Origin: Gemmataceae bacterium
GTDB lineage: Bacteria; Planctomycetota; Planctomycetia; Gemmatales; Gemmataceae
DNA: 49,514 bases
Reading direction: 5' to 3'
Assembly (NCBI GenBank): GCA_003136315.1
Contig: PLDW01000195.1
Coordinates: 1-49,514 of the forward strand
The notes below the pieces were generated by a model. It did no database searches. It had not been told where the DNA came from and saw nothing but the letters and a program-made list of their open reading frames with translations. Below, piece after piece: positions 31,808-41,032 of the stretch. A program made the position numbers and the translations under genes. Positions within the stretch are counted from its first letter, which is position 1. The number at the start of each line of letters is the position of its first letter.

Positions 31808-33634
31808 ATGGTCGCCGAGTTCCGAGTCTGGTTACTGTGGTGGGTCTGGGTGGTCGCGATGAACGCGGGAGGTGTCGCAGCGTACCTCGCGGCCCCCGCC
31901 AAACCGTCGACCGCGGAGGACCAAACCAACATCTGGCTTGAGACCAACCGCCCAGAGGTCGGGCCTGATGAGGCGGACCGATGGGTGACGGTGTCCGCAA
32001 AGACAAGCCTCGCCCCAAAGGTGGACCTCCCCCTCCGCTGGGCTTACACCGGGGCAGACGAGGTTGAGTTTGACGGGCCAATCACCCCGCCGATGAAGGT
32101 CGGGCAGACAGAGGCGGTGGTGCGGTTCAGGGTTCCCAGGCCAAACCCGGGGTCATCCGAGCGAGTCGTTGTCATCAAGTTGGAGCCCGACTCACGTACG
32201 CCGATCCAGTTTGTACTTGCAGCGGGCCGAGACAGCACGAAGGTCGTGGTCAAGGCTGCGACTCAGGAACCGTTGAACCCGTCCACGCCATCAGGCCCCC
32301 AGGTCCGGGTGTGGCTGACAGTCGATAAGCGGGAATTGGCTGCTGATGCCACGGACCGCCTGGTGACCTTTACCGCCCACGCGGATCCCGCTCCAACAGC
32401 CACGATCCAACTCGACTGCCGCTTGAATGACGGTAGCTTGGCGGCCGGAGAGGGGTTTGAGTTTGCCGACCCGAAAATCACGAAGTTCATGATCAATGCC
32501 AATGAACACTCTGGGTCCATTGGATTGAAGATCGCCCCTCTCCAAGGGACGACGGACAAAGTGATCAAGGTTGGGCTGGTCGAAGGTCCAAAATCGTACA
32601 AATTGCACGACTCAAACTCCACATCTCTCTCAGTTAACGTGAAGGCCCCCAGGCCAGCCTACAAAATCCTGGTCAAGACCGACCGCAGCTCAGACCCAAA
32701 CACGGGCGAAGTCACCGTCGCGGTCCGGGTGGAGGTGAAGGGCGACAAGACGGTTTCAAACATCTTGTTCGGGGTCGTCCCTGGGACGGCAAAGGAGGGC
32801 GAGGACTACCGGATTGATGGGGCGACTCCGACATCCGGCGGCAAATACCAACTCACCGGAATGGTCCGCTCCTTCGCGGTCCGGCTCCCGATCAACCCAC
32901 TTCTCCCTCCAAAGCAGACAATCGTGCTGATGTTCGATCCTATCGATGGATACGAGTTCATCGATCCTGGTGAGGGTAAGGTGGAGATCTCCATCGTCCC
33001 GGACGACTCGAATCGCGACGTGCTGATTCTCGTGGCGGCAACGGACGATCTCTTCGGGACAAACGGAACGCCGACCACTCGGGCAGAGGCGCTGGCTCAA
33101 CAACTCAAGCCACTGATCATGAAACACCGGGGTCGGCTCGTAGGTGGGGGGGTGTACGTCGTTCCATTTCCCAGTGTGGCGAAAGCGGACCTGCTGCCGA
33201 CCAGCTGGGAGCAGGGATTCTGGGATCCGGGTAAAGCCCTGCCAAAGGTCGTGAACGGTCAATTCACGACCTGGACCCAAGATAACCACCTGCACGAACT
33301 CTGCCGGGCCTCGTTTGTGGCTCGGGCAGCCATCACAGACCGACTCAAGGAACGTGGACGGCCCACCCCCCCCAAGACTGCGATCCTCTGGGTCACTGAG
33401 AAGTTACCCCGAGAGTATGGCCAGCGGGCCGCGTCATTCGAAAGGGACGGCGACCCGGATGCGAAGGAGGCTGCGGAGAAAGGCCCAACCTCGCTCTTCT
33501 GGGTGAAGACCGTTCCCCCCCTGGAACGCAGTCTCCAAATGGAACTCCGGAAGGTGTTCAACCCGGTGGATTCAGAAAAGGCCATCCGTGCCGGGAGTGA
33601 CGCGGCCGACTTGTTGGATGAATGGTTGAAGTAG
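31808..33634 (+). CDS. Anchored Calx-beta/Ig-like repeat protein
   Basis: A 608-residue protein with an N-terminal TM (about 5-28) and no lipobox. Three beta-sandwich stretches follow (about 40-145, 160-275 and 280-395); the third has the Calx-beta-like pattern KEGEDYRIDG, then PLLPPKQTIVLMFD and EFIDPGEGKVEISI. Residues about 400-605 form another domain that starts RDVLILVAATDDLFGTNG and includes AILWVTEK, perhaps a Rossmann-like or vWA-like fold without a full MIDAS. It probably displays an adhesive or sensory region outside the cytoplasmic membrane. Confidence 0.55.
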   Translation: MVAEFRVWLLWWVWVVAMNAGGVAAYLAAPAKPSTAEDQTNIWLETNRPEVGPDEADRWVTVSAKTSLAPKVDLPLRWAYTGADEVEFDGPITPPMKVGQTEAVVRFRVPRPNPGSSERVVVIKLEPDSRTPIQFVLAAGRDSTKVVVKAATQEPLNPSTPSGPQVRVWLTVDKRELAADATDRLVTFTAHADPAPTATIQLDCRLNDGSLAAGEGFEFADPKITKFMINANEHSGSIGLKIAPLQGTTDKVIKVGLVEGPKSYKLHDSNSTSLSVNVKAPRPAYKILVKTDRSSDPNTGEVTVAVRVEVKGDKTVSNILFGVVPGTAKEGEDYRIDGATPTSGGKYQLTGMVRSFAVRLPINPLLPPKQTIVLMFDPIDGYEFIDPGEGKVEISIVPDDSNRDVLILVAATDDLFGTNGTPTTRAEALAQQLKPLIMKHRGRLVGGGVYVVPFPSVAKADLLPTSWEQGFWDPGKALPKVVNGQFTTWTQDNHLHELCRASFVARAAITDRLKERGRPTPPKTAILWVTEKLPREYGQRAASFERDGDPDAKEAAEKGPTSLFWVKTVPPLERSLQMELRKVFNPVDSEKAIRAGSDAADLLDEWLK

Positions 33635-33662
33635 CGATCTGTTCCTTGAACCCGAGGCCGCT

Positions 33663-35309
33663 ATGGCACCCCCCGGATCGTCGGACCAAGCTCAGGACGG
33701 TCTGCCCCTCACCCCAGACGCCGTAGCCGCCCCCCCGTTGCCCGACGTGCCGCATGGAGGTCTCACGCCCGATCCTCTCTTAACGGCAGGGGCTCTGGGG
33801 TTGGAGGGGGCATCGGGTTCCTCCAACCCGACATCGTCCACAGGTCACACGGGCTCCGGCACCCCCCTAGAGAGCACCGATCCGCAAGGCCAACTCGCAC
33901 TCGCTGCCAGTGGCCAACCGACCGTGGAGGTGAACCCCACTCCTGCGGCCCTCCCCCAGCCCGTCATCACCGGTGACAGCCCATCCTGCGTGATGGCCTT
34001 GAAGATCCTTCGCCAGATGCAAGACGCTCCCCCAGCGGATCGCCCCAACTCCCGTCGCATCATCCAACCGACCCTCCTCGTATCCCATCTGCTCCTTCTC
34101 GGTTTGGTCATCGTTCTGCTTATGCGGAAGATTCCCGAGCCGACGCAAGTCGATCTTTCTGGGGTCGAGGCCAGGCTGAAGGCCGCCGAAAAGAGCATCC
34201 AGGCCACCAAAGAGGGGCTGGGTGTCCTTGATGACCATGTCCGGAATAACCCACCGACTCTCTCCGATAAGCAACTGGATTCGGTCGCCAAGGCGGTCGA
34301 GAGGCCAGTGTCGACGCGGTTGGAAAAGTGGGACACATCCCTGGTGACATTCAAGGGTGCGGCCAACGACTGGCAGAGAGCCGGGGATGAGCTCAAACTT
34401 GTTACCAAGGATACAGCCGAGGCACTCAAGAATGAGCGAAACGAGAAAGTCACGAAGAAATTAATCGACGATGCGGTAGGCAAGGCCGCTAGCGATTTTG
34501 TAGAAAAGACCAAACAGTTCAAGGATGAGATCCAGCAAGGGGTCGCGGTCGTATTGAATAACAAGGTGACCGGGCGGTTGGACGGTGTCGAGGCGGCCGT
34601 GAGTGGACTGCGGACAGCAACTGGCGGGTTGCTCACCCGTCTCCAGGTCGAGGCCCGTCCGCAAGACATCGCAGTCGTCTTGTTTCACGCAAGTACCATC
34701 GACGCCAGGCCCTTCGTCCCCCCGGTCCAGGCTGTGGTCATCGAGTCGGGACTTCGCGAGCGATATGCCGGTACGGTCCGGTTCGGCGTTTACCTGGCGA
34801 ACGAGGGAGGGCTTGTCCGGGAGGCGACTGGACGGGTCGCCTCCCTCCGGGGGTTGGAAGAAGCGCCGACTGTCGGCTCCTCGCAAAATGCTGTTGGCGG
34901 AGTGGCCGGGATCGCGGTGGGATTGCTCTTCGCCCCGGACCCCAAGCGGGCACTGAATGGGCCGAAGAACGAAGAGGGGCAGTTGACCGAAAAGACTCAG
35001 CTTTTCAATCCGAGAACGGATCTCTTCGATCCGGTAACACCCCCCGGTTGGGCCGCTGCCAGAAGGTGTGTCCTGGTGGTTAGCGACGATTCCGACCCAC
35101 CCCCGGCCAATGCCCCCGGCTGGGTCCAGGTCGGGGCGGACGCAATCGTCGTAGCCCGGACCGACACTCCAAACGCGGTCAAAGTTCTCGCCTGGTCCCA
35201 GTTTTGCCGGGATCATGGTGGGGTTGCTGTCCCGGTCACGAGGGGATACCCCCAGGCCAAGCCGGACGAGTTCCGTGCCGTATTGGGCCGGTTGATCCAG
35301 CCTAACTGA
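33663..35309 (+). CDS. TM/coiled-coil protein with C-terminal domain
   Basis: A 548-residue protein. The first ~120 residues are Pro/Thr/Ser-rich and disordered-looking, a TM lies at about 138-157 (LLVSHLLLLGLVIVLLM), a long coiled coil runs from about 165 to 330 (with KAAEKSIQATKEGLGVLDD and similar heptads), and a compact domain follows (QDIAVVLFHAST, GVYLANEGGLVREATG, RRCVLVVSDDSDPP). The layout fits a membrane-crossing stalk. The C-terminal domain is not recognised. Confidence 0.55.
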   Translation: MAPPGSSDQAQDGLPLTPDAVAAPPLPDVPHGGLTPDPLLTAGALGLEGASGSSNPTSSTGHTGSGTPLESTDPQGQLALAASGQPTVEVNPTPAALPQPVITGDSPSCVMALKILRQMQDAPPADRPNSRRIIQPTLLVSHLLLLGLVIVLLMRKIPEPTQVDLSGVEARLKAAEKSIQATKEGLGVLDDHVRNNPPTLSDKQLDSVAKAVERPVSTRLEKWDTSLVTFKGAANDWQRAGDELKLVTKDTAEALKNERNEKVTKKLIDDAVGKAASDFVEKTKQFKDEIQQGVAVVLNNKVTGRLDGVEAAVSGLRTATGGLLTRLQVEARPQDIAVVLFHASTIDARPFVPPVQAVVIESGLRERYAGTVRFGVYLANEGGLVREATGRVASLRGLEEAPTVGSSQNAVGGVAGIAVGLLFAPDPKRALNGPKNEEGQLTEKTQLFNPRTDLFDPVTPPGWAAARRCVLVVSDDSDPPPANAPGWVQVGADAIVVARTDTPNAVKVLAWSQFCRDHGGVAVPVTRGYPQAKPDEFRAVLGRLIQPN

Positions 35310-35333
35310 CCCAGAACACTTTGAGGGAAACCC

Positions 35334-38159
35334 ATGTTCCGCACTTGTTGGCTGGTGGTCGCTGTGGTTTTGGGCGTCCTCGCAACTCCGGCTCATGCTC
35401 AGCCGAAAGCAGCGAAGAAGTATTTACGTGGCGACCCACTCGAACTCCGCGGGGAGAAGAATTTCCTGAGACCAGTCGTGGTCCGGGTGGCCGCCGCCCG
35501 CTTCGTCCCCCGGGAAGAGCCGAGCCTGCAAGCCGCGGCATACCCTGGGGCGGTCGGGTTCGAGTTCCTGGCTGAGGCGTATCTGGTGGTCAGTCAGCAG
35601 GACACCGGGTTCAGTTTCCTCGCCCTACCTGCGGCAGACATGAAAACGATCAAAGAACCCCTCGGGTGGGTGCCAACGGGCCTGTTGGTGATCGCGGACG
35701 AGGCCCGCAAACTCCCCGGCGGGGACGTCCATGAGAAGGCGGTGATCGTCAACACCGATGTTTCGATCCAGGAAGATCGGACGTTCCTCACCTTGCCAAA
35801 GGATTTCGCGGCGGACTTCGAGGAACCCAAGGTCAGTGCTCGAATTCGGAAGGAGTTCCAGGACAAGAAGTACCTGGAGCTATCCGACAACGCCAAGATC
35901 CAGATCAGCCCCTTCGACGCCACGGCCCGGCTGATTGTGGACGAGGCACCAGGCCGGTTCTATCGGTTCGAGGTTCGTCCCAACCCAGCAGGTGAGATGA
36001 TCGTCATGGACAGTTATGGGATGGCTGCCGTCGATGATAACCCGTTCCCCAAAGACGGGACAAAAAGTACCCTCCCACCGCCGGTCCGCCGGAACGGGTT
36101 CCGGCTGGCGAACACGTTCTACGTGTACGCTGTCTACCCTACAGCCGACAAACCGACTCATTATCTGCTGGGTATCGATTCAAATATCAAGGCTGGACAG
36201 GATGCAAACGTTGTGATCAAAGGATGGGTTCCCAACACCCGGATTCGCCCGTGGAACACCGGGGAGGCGCTTCGGTGGGCCAGCATGCCCCCCGACCGGG
36301 AACCTGGCGTGGTTCTCGCCAGCAGGGAAGGGGCCGATAACTGGTGGAAGGACAAGGAGAAGAAGAAGTCAGTGAAACAGGTCGTGACCGAGACGCCAGG
36401 GATCAAGTGGACGCCCTATACCGCCCGGATACTGACCCTCCGTGGGCACGAACCCAAGACCATCGGCCCAGGGCCAGACCCAGTACATATGCTGTTCGAA
36501 GTGGCGGCCCCTGGGGTCGTCAACACCCAGACCGGGACAATCAAGGCCGGCGGAGTGAGCGAGGCGACCACCAAGGCCAGATTGGCCGTCCTGCTCGAAG
36601 GGTCGAAAAAACTCGACATCGTGTTCGTGATCGATGACAGCCAGAGTATGGAGAGCTACTTCAAGCCAGTCGGGGACATTGTCGAGGAAGTGCTCAAGGA
36701 CGCGTTGAACAACCGGGAGACGGTGACACCGCCAAAACCCGGGACGGTCACTCGACTCCGGGTTGGGGTCACGTTTTACAGCGACTACGAGGCCGGGAAG
36801 CCGGTGATTCGCCTGGCCCCTGGCCCCGACGGGCAGCCTGGGCCGAAGATGTGGGAGATCTTCAACATCCAAACCTCCGCTGAACAGGCCGCCAATAACC
36901 TCCACCGCCTGGTTGGTGACGAGAATGACGTGCAGTCGATCAAAGGGCACAAATTCCGCCCCGGCGGTGACGAGCCGGAGCAACTCTTTCAGGGGATCTA
37001 CGACGGGGTCCAGGAACTCCAGGACGAGTTGGCCCAGGCCCCGCTCGCGCGACGGGTGCTGATCCTCATCGGAGACATGGCGAGCCACCCACTCCGGCTG
37101 GGCAAGAAGGAGCTGACCGACACGGAGGCGATCACTGCGATAGTGAAGAAACTCAACCCCAACCCACCCGGGAAGGCGATCCCGGGAGAGAACGGCGAGA
37201 ACCCATTCGAGTTCTACGCCGTCCGGGTGGAAGGCAACGACAGCAACCCGAAGGCCCGGCGACTGGACGCGATCCGGATGCGAACCCAGATGCTCGACCT
37301 GTGCGACGCTCTGAACGCCCGCTACCAGGAATGGAATCCCAACCCCGAGAAGCCGAGTGTGGTCGCCCGGTTCTTCCCGGACGGTGGCCGGGAGAAGCCA
37401 GAGGCCCAACTCCCGTTGATCCAGGTCGAGGAATTGACCAAGGCCCTCCGGGCCAGGTTCCTCCAAATCCGGGCGGACCAGGAACGACTCATCGGCGGGA
37501 TTAGCGCGCTTCAAGCGGGGGAATGGCCGGCCAATCCCAATCAACTCGATCCTACTGTGGTCAGTGGTCTTCGGGCGGCGGGTCTGGACCCGCAGCAATT
37601 CGCCAAGACTGATGCGTTTGAAGTGTACTTGACGGGATACGTATGGCGACATACCCGAGTGGGGAGCGAGCAGAATCAGGTGCAAACCGAATTTTTTCTG
37701 TCTGCGGGACAATTGGATCTGCTTATTAGTTCTCTCGATGCGTTTGCCGGAGCGACCCGCGATGTTCTGGAGAGTCCCACCAAACTCCAGACGCTGTACT
37801 CCGAGCAACTCAAGGGTCTTGCTCGGGAAGATCAATCATTTATATCGTTCAAAGATGCATTCAAGTCACGGTTTGGCATCATCACTCGTACCGATTTTTT
37901 AAAAAAGCAACTCGTTGATTTGAAAGAGGGTTTGAAAGCAGACGGTCTGGAGGTTGTTGAACTGCGACGGAAAGTGGAGCGGCTGAAGGACATCCGTGCG
38001 GGATACGACCGCCCGATGACAATTCAGAAGGTGGGCGAGAAGTACAAGCTCAACATGCCCGAGTTGGACGACAAGTACCGGCTCAAGGAACTGAACTACT
38101 TCACCCAACCGGGTTCGCAGGTGAAGTATTATTGGATTCCAATCGAAGAGTTACCGTAA
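35334..38159 (+). CDS. Secreted vWA-domain protein, paralog 1 (intact MIDAS)
   Basis: A 941-residue protein with a signal peptide ending AHA-QP near residue 22. Two SH3-like stretches follow, with GWVPTGLLV near 110-120 and GWVPNTRIRPW near 295-305. A vWA domain begins near residue 425; its MIDAS D-x-S-x-S is D434, S436 and S438 in DDSQSMES. The C-terminal ~240 residues are helical and AT-rich in the DNA. vWA domains bind metal and partner proteins. It heads a run of three related genes and is the only one with a full MIDAS. Confidence 0.7.
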   Translation: MFRTCWLVVAVVLGVLATPAHAQPKAAKKYLRGDPLELRGEKNFLRPVVVRVAAARFVPREEPSLQAAAYPGAVGFEFLAEAYLVVSQQDTGFSFLALPAADMKTIKEPLGWVPTGLLVIADEARKLPGGDVHEKAVIVNTDVSIQEDRTFLTLPKDFAADFEEPKVSARIRKEFQDKKYLELSDNAKIQISPFDATARLIVDEAPGRFYRFEVRPNPAGEMIVMDSYGMAAVDDNPFPKDGTKSTLPPPVRRNGFRLANTFYVYAVYPTADKPTHYLLGIDSNIKAGQDANVVIKGWVPNTRIRPWNTGEALRWASMPPDREPGVVLASREGADNWWKDKEKKKSVKQVVTETPGIKWTPYTARILTLRGHEPKTIGPGPDPVHMLFEVAAPGVVNTQTGTIKAGGVSEATTKARLAVLLEGSKKLDIVFVIDDSQSMESYFKPVGDIVEEVLKDALNNRETVTPPKPGTVTRLRVGVTFYSDYEAGKPVIRLAPGPDGQPGPKMWEIFNIQTSAEQAANNLHRLVGDENDVQSIKGHKFRPGGDEPEQLFQGIYDGVQELQDELAQAPLARRVLILIGDMASHPLRLGKKELTDTEAITAIVKKLNPNPPGKAIPGENGENPFEFYAVRVEGNDSNPKARRLDAIRMRTQMLDLCDALNARYQEWNPNPEKPSVVARFFPDGGREKPEAQLPLIQVEELTKALRARFLQIRADQERLIGGISALQAGEWPANPNQLDPTVVSGLRAAGLDPQQFAKTDAFEVYLTGYVWRHTRVGSEQNQVQTEFFLSAGQLDLLISSLDAFAGATRDVLESPTKLQTLYSEQLKGLAREDQSFISFKDAFKSRFGIITRTDFLKKQLVDLKEGLKADGLEVVELRRKVERLKDIRAGYDRPMTIQKVGEKYKLNMPELDDKYRLKELNYFTQPGSQVKYYWIPIEELP

Positions 38160-38227
38160 GCCTCAGGCTGGTCAGATTCAATTGCCCGACCAACCGACTG
38201 GAATGCACCGAACACCCGAGGTAAGGC

Positions 38228-41032
38228 ATGTTCCGCTTCCACTGGACAGCCACCATCATGGCCTTGGTTCTGATGGCTGCCCCGACCTCGGCTCAGCCAA
38301 GGCCAGCGAAGCAGTACAAACGTGGCGACCCGCTCGAACTCCGCGGGGAGAAGAATTTCCAGAGGCCGATCGTGGTCCGGGTGGCCGCCGCCCGCTTCGT
38401 CCCGCGGGAAGAGCCGAGCCTGCAAGCCGCGGCATACCCGGGGGCTACTGGGTTTGAGTTCCTGGCCGAAGCGTACTTGGCGGCCACTGAGCAGGACACC
38501 GGGTTCAGCTTCCTTGCCCTAACCGGAGACCGGAAGACCATCAAGGAGCCGCTTGGGTGGGTGCCAACGGGCCTGCTCGTGTTTGCAGACGAGGCTCGTA
38601 AACTCCCAGGGGGGAATGTCCATGAAAAGGCGGTGATCGTCAACACTGTAGACTCGATCCAAGAAGACCGGACATTCCTGACCTTGCCCAAAGAGTTCGC
38701 CGCTGACTTTGACGTTTCCGTGGTCAGCGACCAAATCAAAAAGGCGTTTCAGGACAAGAAGAACCTGGAACTGTCGGACAAAGCCAAGATCCAGGTTAGC
38801 CCGTTCGATGCCACGGTTCGCTTGATCATGGACGATGCCCCGGGCCGGTTCTATCGGTTCGAGGTGCGGCCCAACCCCGCGGGTGAGATGGTTGTCATGG
38901 ATAGCTACGGGATGGCAGCGGTCGACGACAACCCGTTCCCCAGAGACGGGGCGAAGGATGGGCTCCCGCCACCTGTCCGGCGGAGTGCGGTACGGCTAGC
39001 AAACACGTTCTACGTGTACGCTGTCTATCCTTCTGCCGACAAGCCGACTCATTATCTCCTGGGCCTCAGCTCCAATATCAAGGTGGGCGAGGCCCCAGAG
39101 GTTGTGATCAAAGGGTGGGTGCCCCACACCCGAATTCGCCCGTGGAACACCGGGGAGGCGCTTCGTTGGGCCAACATGCCCCCCGATCGGGAACCTGGGG
39201 TGGTTCTCGCCAGCAGGGAAGGGGCCGATAACTGGTGGAAGGACAAGGAGAAGAAGAAGTTAGTGAAGCAGGTCGTGACCGAGACGCCAGGAATCAAGTG
39301 GGCACCGTACACAGCCCGGATGCTGGTGCTTAGCGGGCATGAGCCAAAGGTTATGGCCCTGGGTCAGGATCCGGTCCCGATGTTGTTCGAGGTGGCGGTC
39401 CCAGGGGTTCTCAACACCCAGACAGGGACGATCAAGTCTGGCGGCGTGGATGTTGCGGCAATCAAGGCCAAACTGAGTGCCCTGTACGAAGGGTCAAAAA
39501 AACTCGACATCGTGTTTGTGATCGATGACAGTCAGAGGATGGAGAGCTACTTCAAGCCGGTCGGAGACATTGTCGAGGAGGTGCTCAAGGATGCGTTGAT
39601 TAACCGTGAGACCGTGACCCCGTCAAAACCGGGGACGGTCACCCGCCTCCGAGTGGGTATCACTTTCTACAGCGACTACGAGGCCGGGAAGCCGGTGATC
39701 CGCCTGGCCCCCACCCCCGATGGGCAACCTGGGCCAAAGATGTGGGAGATCTTCAATAGCCAAACCTCCGCCGTACAGGCCGCCAATAACCTCCGACGCC
39801 TGGTCGGCGACATTAAGGGGCACCAGTTCCGCCCGGGCGGTGACGACCCGGACCAACTCTTTCAGGGGATCTACGATGCAGTCGATGAAGTACAGGATGA
39901 GTTGGCCCAAGCTCCCCTGGCGCGGCGGGTGATGATCCTCATCGGAGACATGGCGAGCCACCCACTCCGGTTGGGCAAGAAGGAGCTGACCGACACAGAG
40001 GCGATCACTGCGATGGTGAAGAAACTCAACCCGAACCCGCCAGGGAAGGCGATCCCGGGGGAGAACGGCGAGAACCCCTTCGAGTTCTACGCCGTCCGGG
40101 TGGAAGGCAACGACAGCAACCCGAAGGCCCGGCGGCTGGACGCGATCCGGATGCGAACCCAGATGCTCGACCTGTGCGACGCTCTGAACGCTCGCTACCA
40201 GGAATGGAACCCCAACCCTGAGAAGCCGAGTGTGGTCGCCCGGTTCTTCCCGGACGGTGGGCGGGACAAGCCAGAGGCCCAACTCCCGTTGATCCAGGTC
40301 GAGGAATTGACCAAGGCCCTCCGGGCCAGGTTCCTCCAAATCCGGGCGGACCAGGAACGACTCATCGGGGGGGTCAGTGCTCTCCAGGCGGGAGAATGGC
40401 CTGCCAGTCCCTATCAGCTCGATCCTCGGGTGGTCAGTGCTCTTCGGGCGGCGGGCCTGGACCCACAGCAATTAGCCAAGACCGATGCGTTTGAAATCTA
40501 CCTGACAGGATATGTGTGGCGATACATGCGAGGAGGGGGCGAACAGAAGCAGGTGCAGACCGAATTTTTTCTCGCCGAAGGAGAATTAGATCAACTTATC
40601 TATTCTCTCGATGCGTTCGTTGGAGCGACCCGGGATGTCCTGGAGAATCCAACACGCTTTCAGACATTATATACAGAGCAACTTAAGGCACTTGCTCGGG
40701 AGGATCGTTCCTTCGTTTCATTTGCAGATGCGTTTAAATCAAAATTTGGTATTATTACTCGCACTAATTTTTTGCAGAAAACCCGCACTGATTTGACGGA
40801 AGGTCTAAAAGCAGATGGTTTGGAGATCGCAGAGCTGCGACAGAAGGTGGAGCGGCTGAAGGACACCCGGGCGGGTTACGATCGCCCAATCAAGATCGAG
40901 AAGGTGGGCGAGAGATACAGGCTCACGATCCCCGAGTTGGACGACAAGTACCGACTCAAGGAGCCAAATTATTTCACCCAGCCGGGTTCGTCTGTGAAGT
41001 ACTACTGGATTCCCATTGATGAGTTGCCATGA
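38228..41032 (+). CDS. Secreted vWA-domain protein, paralog 2 (damaged MIDAS)
   Basis: A 934-residue paralog of the preceding protein along its whole length, with a similar signal peptide (ending SAQP). The MIDAS position reads DDSQRMES: D433 and S435 are kept, but the last Ser is Arg (R437, codon at 39536-39538), so metal binding is probably lost or altered. It also lacks about six residues near the vWA end (ENDVQS in paralog 1). Long stretches, for example 40060-40365, are almost identical in DNA to paralog 1, which suggests gene conversion. Its stop overlaps the third paralog by four bases. Confidence 0.7.
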   Translation: MFRFHWTATIMALVLMAAPTSAQPRPAKQYKRGDPLELRGEKNFQRPIVVRVAAARFVPREEPSLQAAAYPGATGFEFLAEAYLAATEQDTGFSFLALTGDRKTIKEPLGWVPTGLLVFADEARKLPGGNVHEKAVIVNTVDSIQEDRTFLTLPKEFAADFDVSVVSDQIKKAFQDKKNLELSDKAKIQVSPFDATVRLIMDDAPGRFYRFEVRPNPAGEMVVMDSYGMAAVDDNPFPRDGAKDGLPPPVRRSAVRLANTFYVYAVYPSADKPTHYLLGLSSNIKVGEAPEVVIKGWVPHTRIRPWNTGEALRWANMPPDREPGVVLASREGADNWWKDKEKKKLVKQVVTETPGIKWAPYTARMLVLSGHEPKVMALGQDPVPMLFEVAVPGVLNTQTGTIKSGGVDVAAIKAKLSALYEGSKKLDIVFVIDDSQRMESYFKPVGDIVEEVLKDALINRETVTPSKPGTVTRLRVGITFYSDYEAGKPVIRLAPTPDGQPGPKMWEIFNSQTSAVQAANNLRRLVGDIKGHQFRPGGDDPDQLFQGIYDAVDEVQDELAQAPLARRVMILIGDMASHPLRLGKKELTDTEAITAMVKKLNPNPPGKAIPGENGENPFEFYAVRVEGNDSNPKARRLDAIRMRTQMLDLCDALNARYQEWNPNPEKPSVVARFFPDGGRDKPEAQLPLIQVEELTKALRARFLQIRADQERLIGGVSALQAGEWPASPYQLDPRVVSALRAAGLDPQQLAKTDAFEIYLTGYVWRYMRGGGEQKQVQTEFFLAEGELDQLIYSLDAFVGATRDVLENPTRFQTLYTEQLKALAREDRSFVSFADAFKSKFGIITRTNFLQKTRTDLTEGLKADGLEIAELRQKVERLKDTRAGYDRPIKIEKVGERYRLTIPELDDKYRLKEPNYFTQPGSSVKYYWIPIDELP

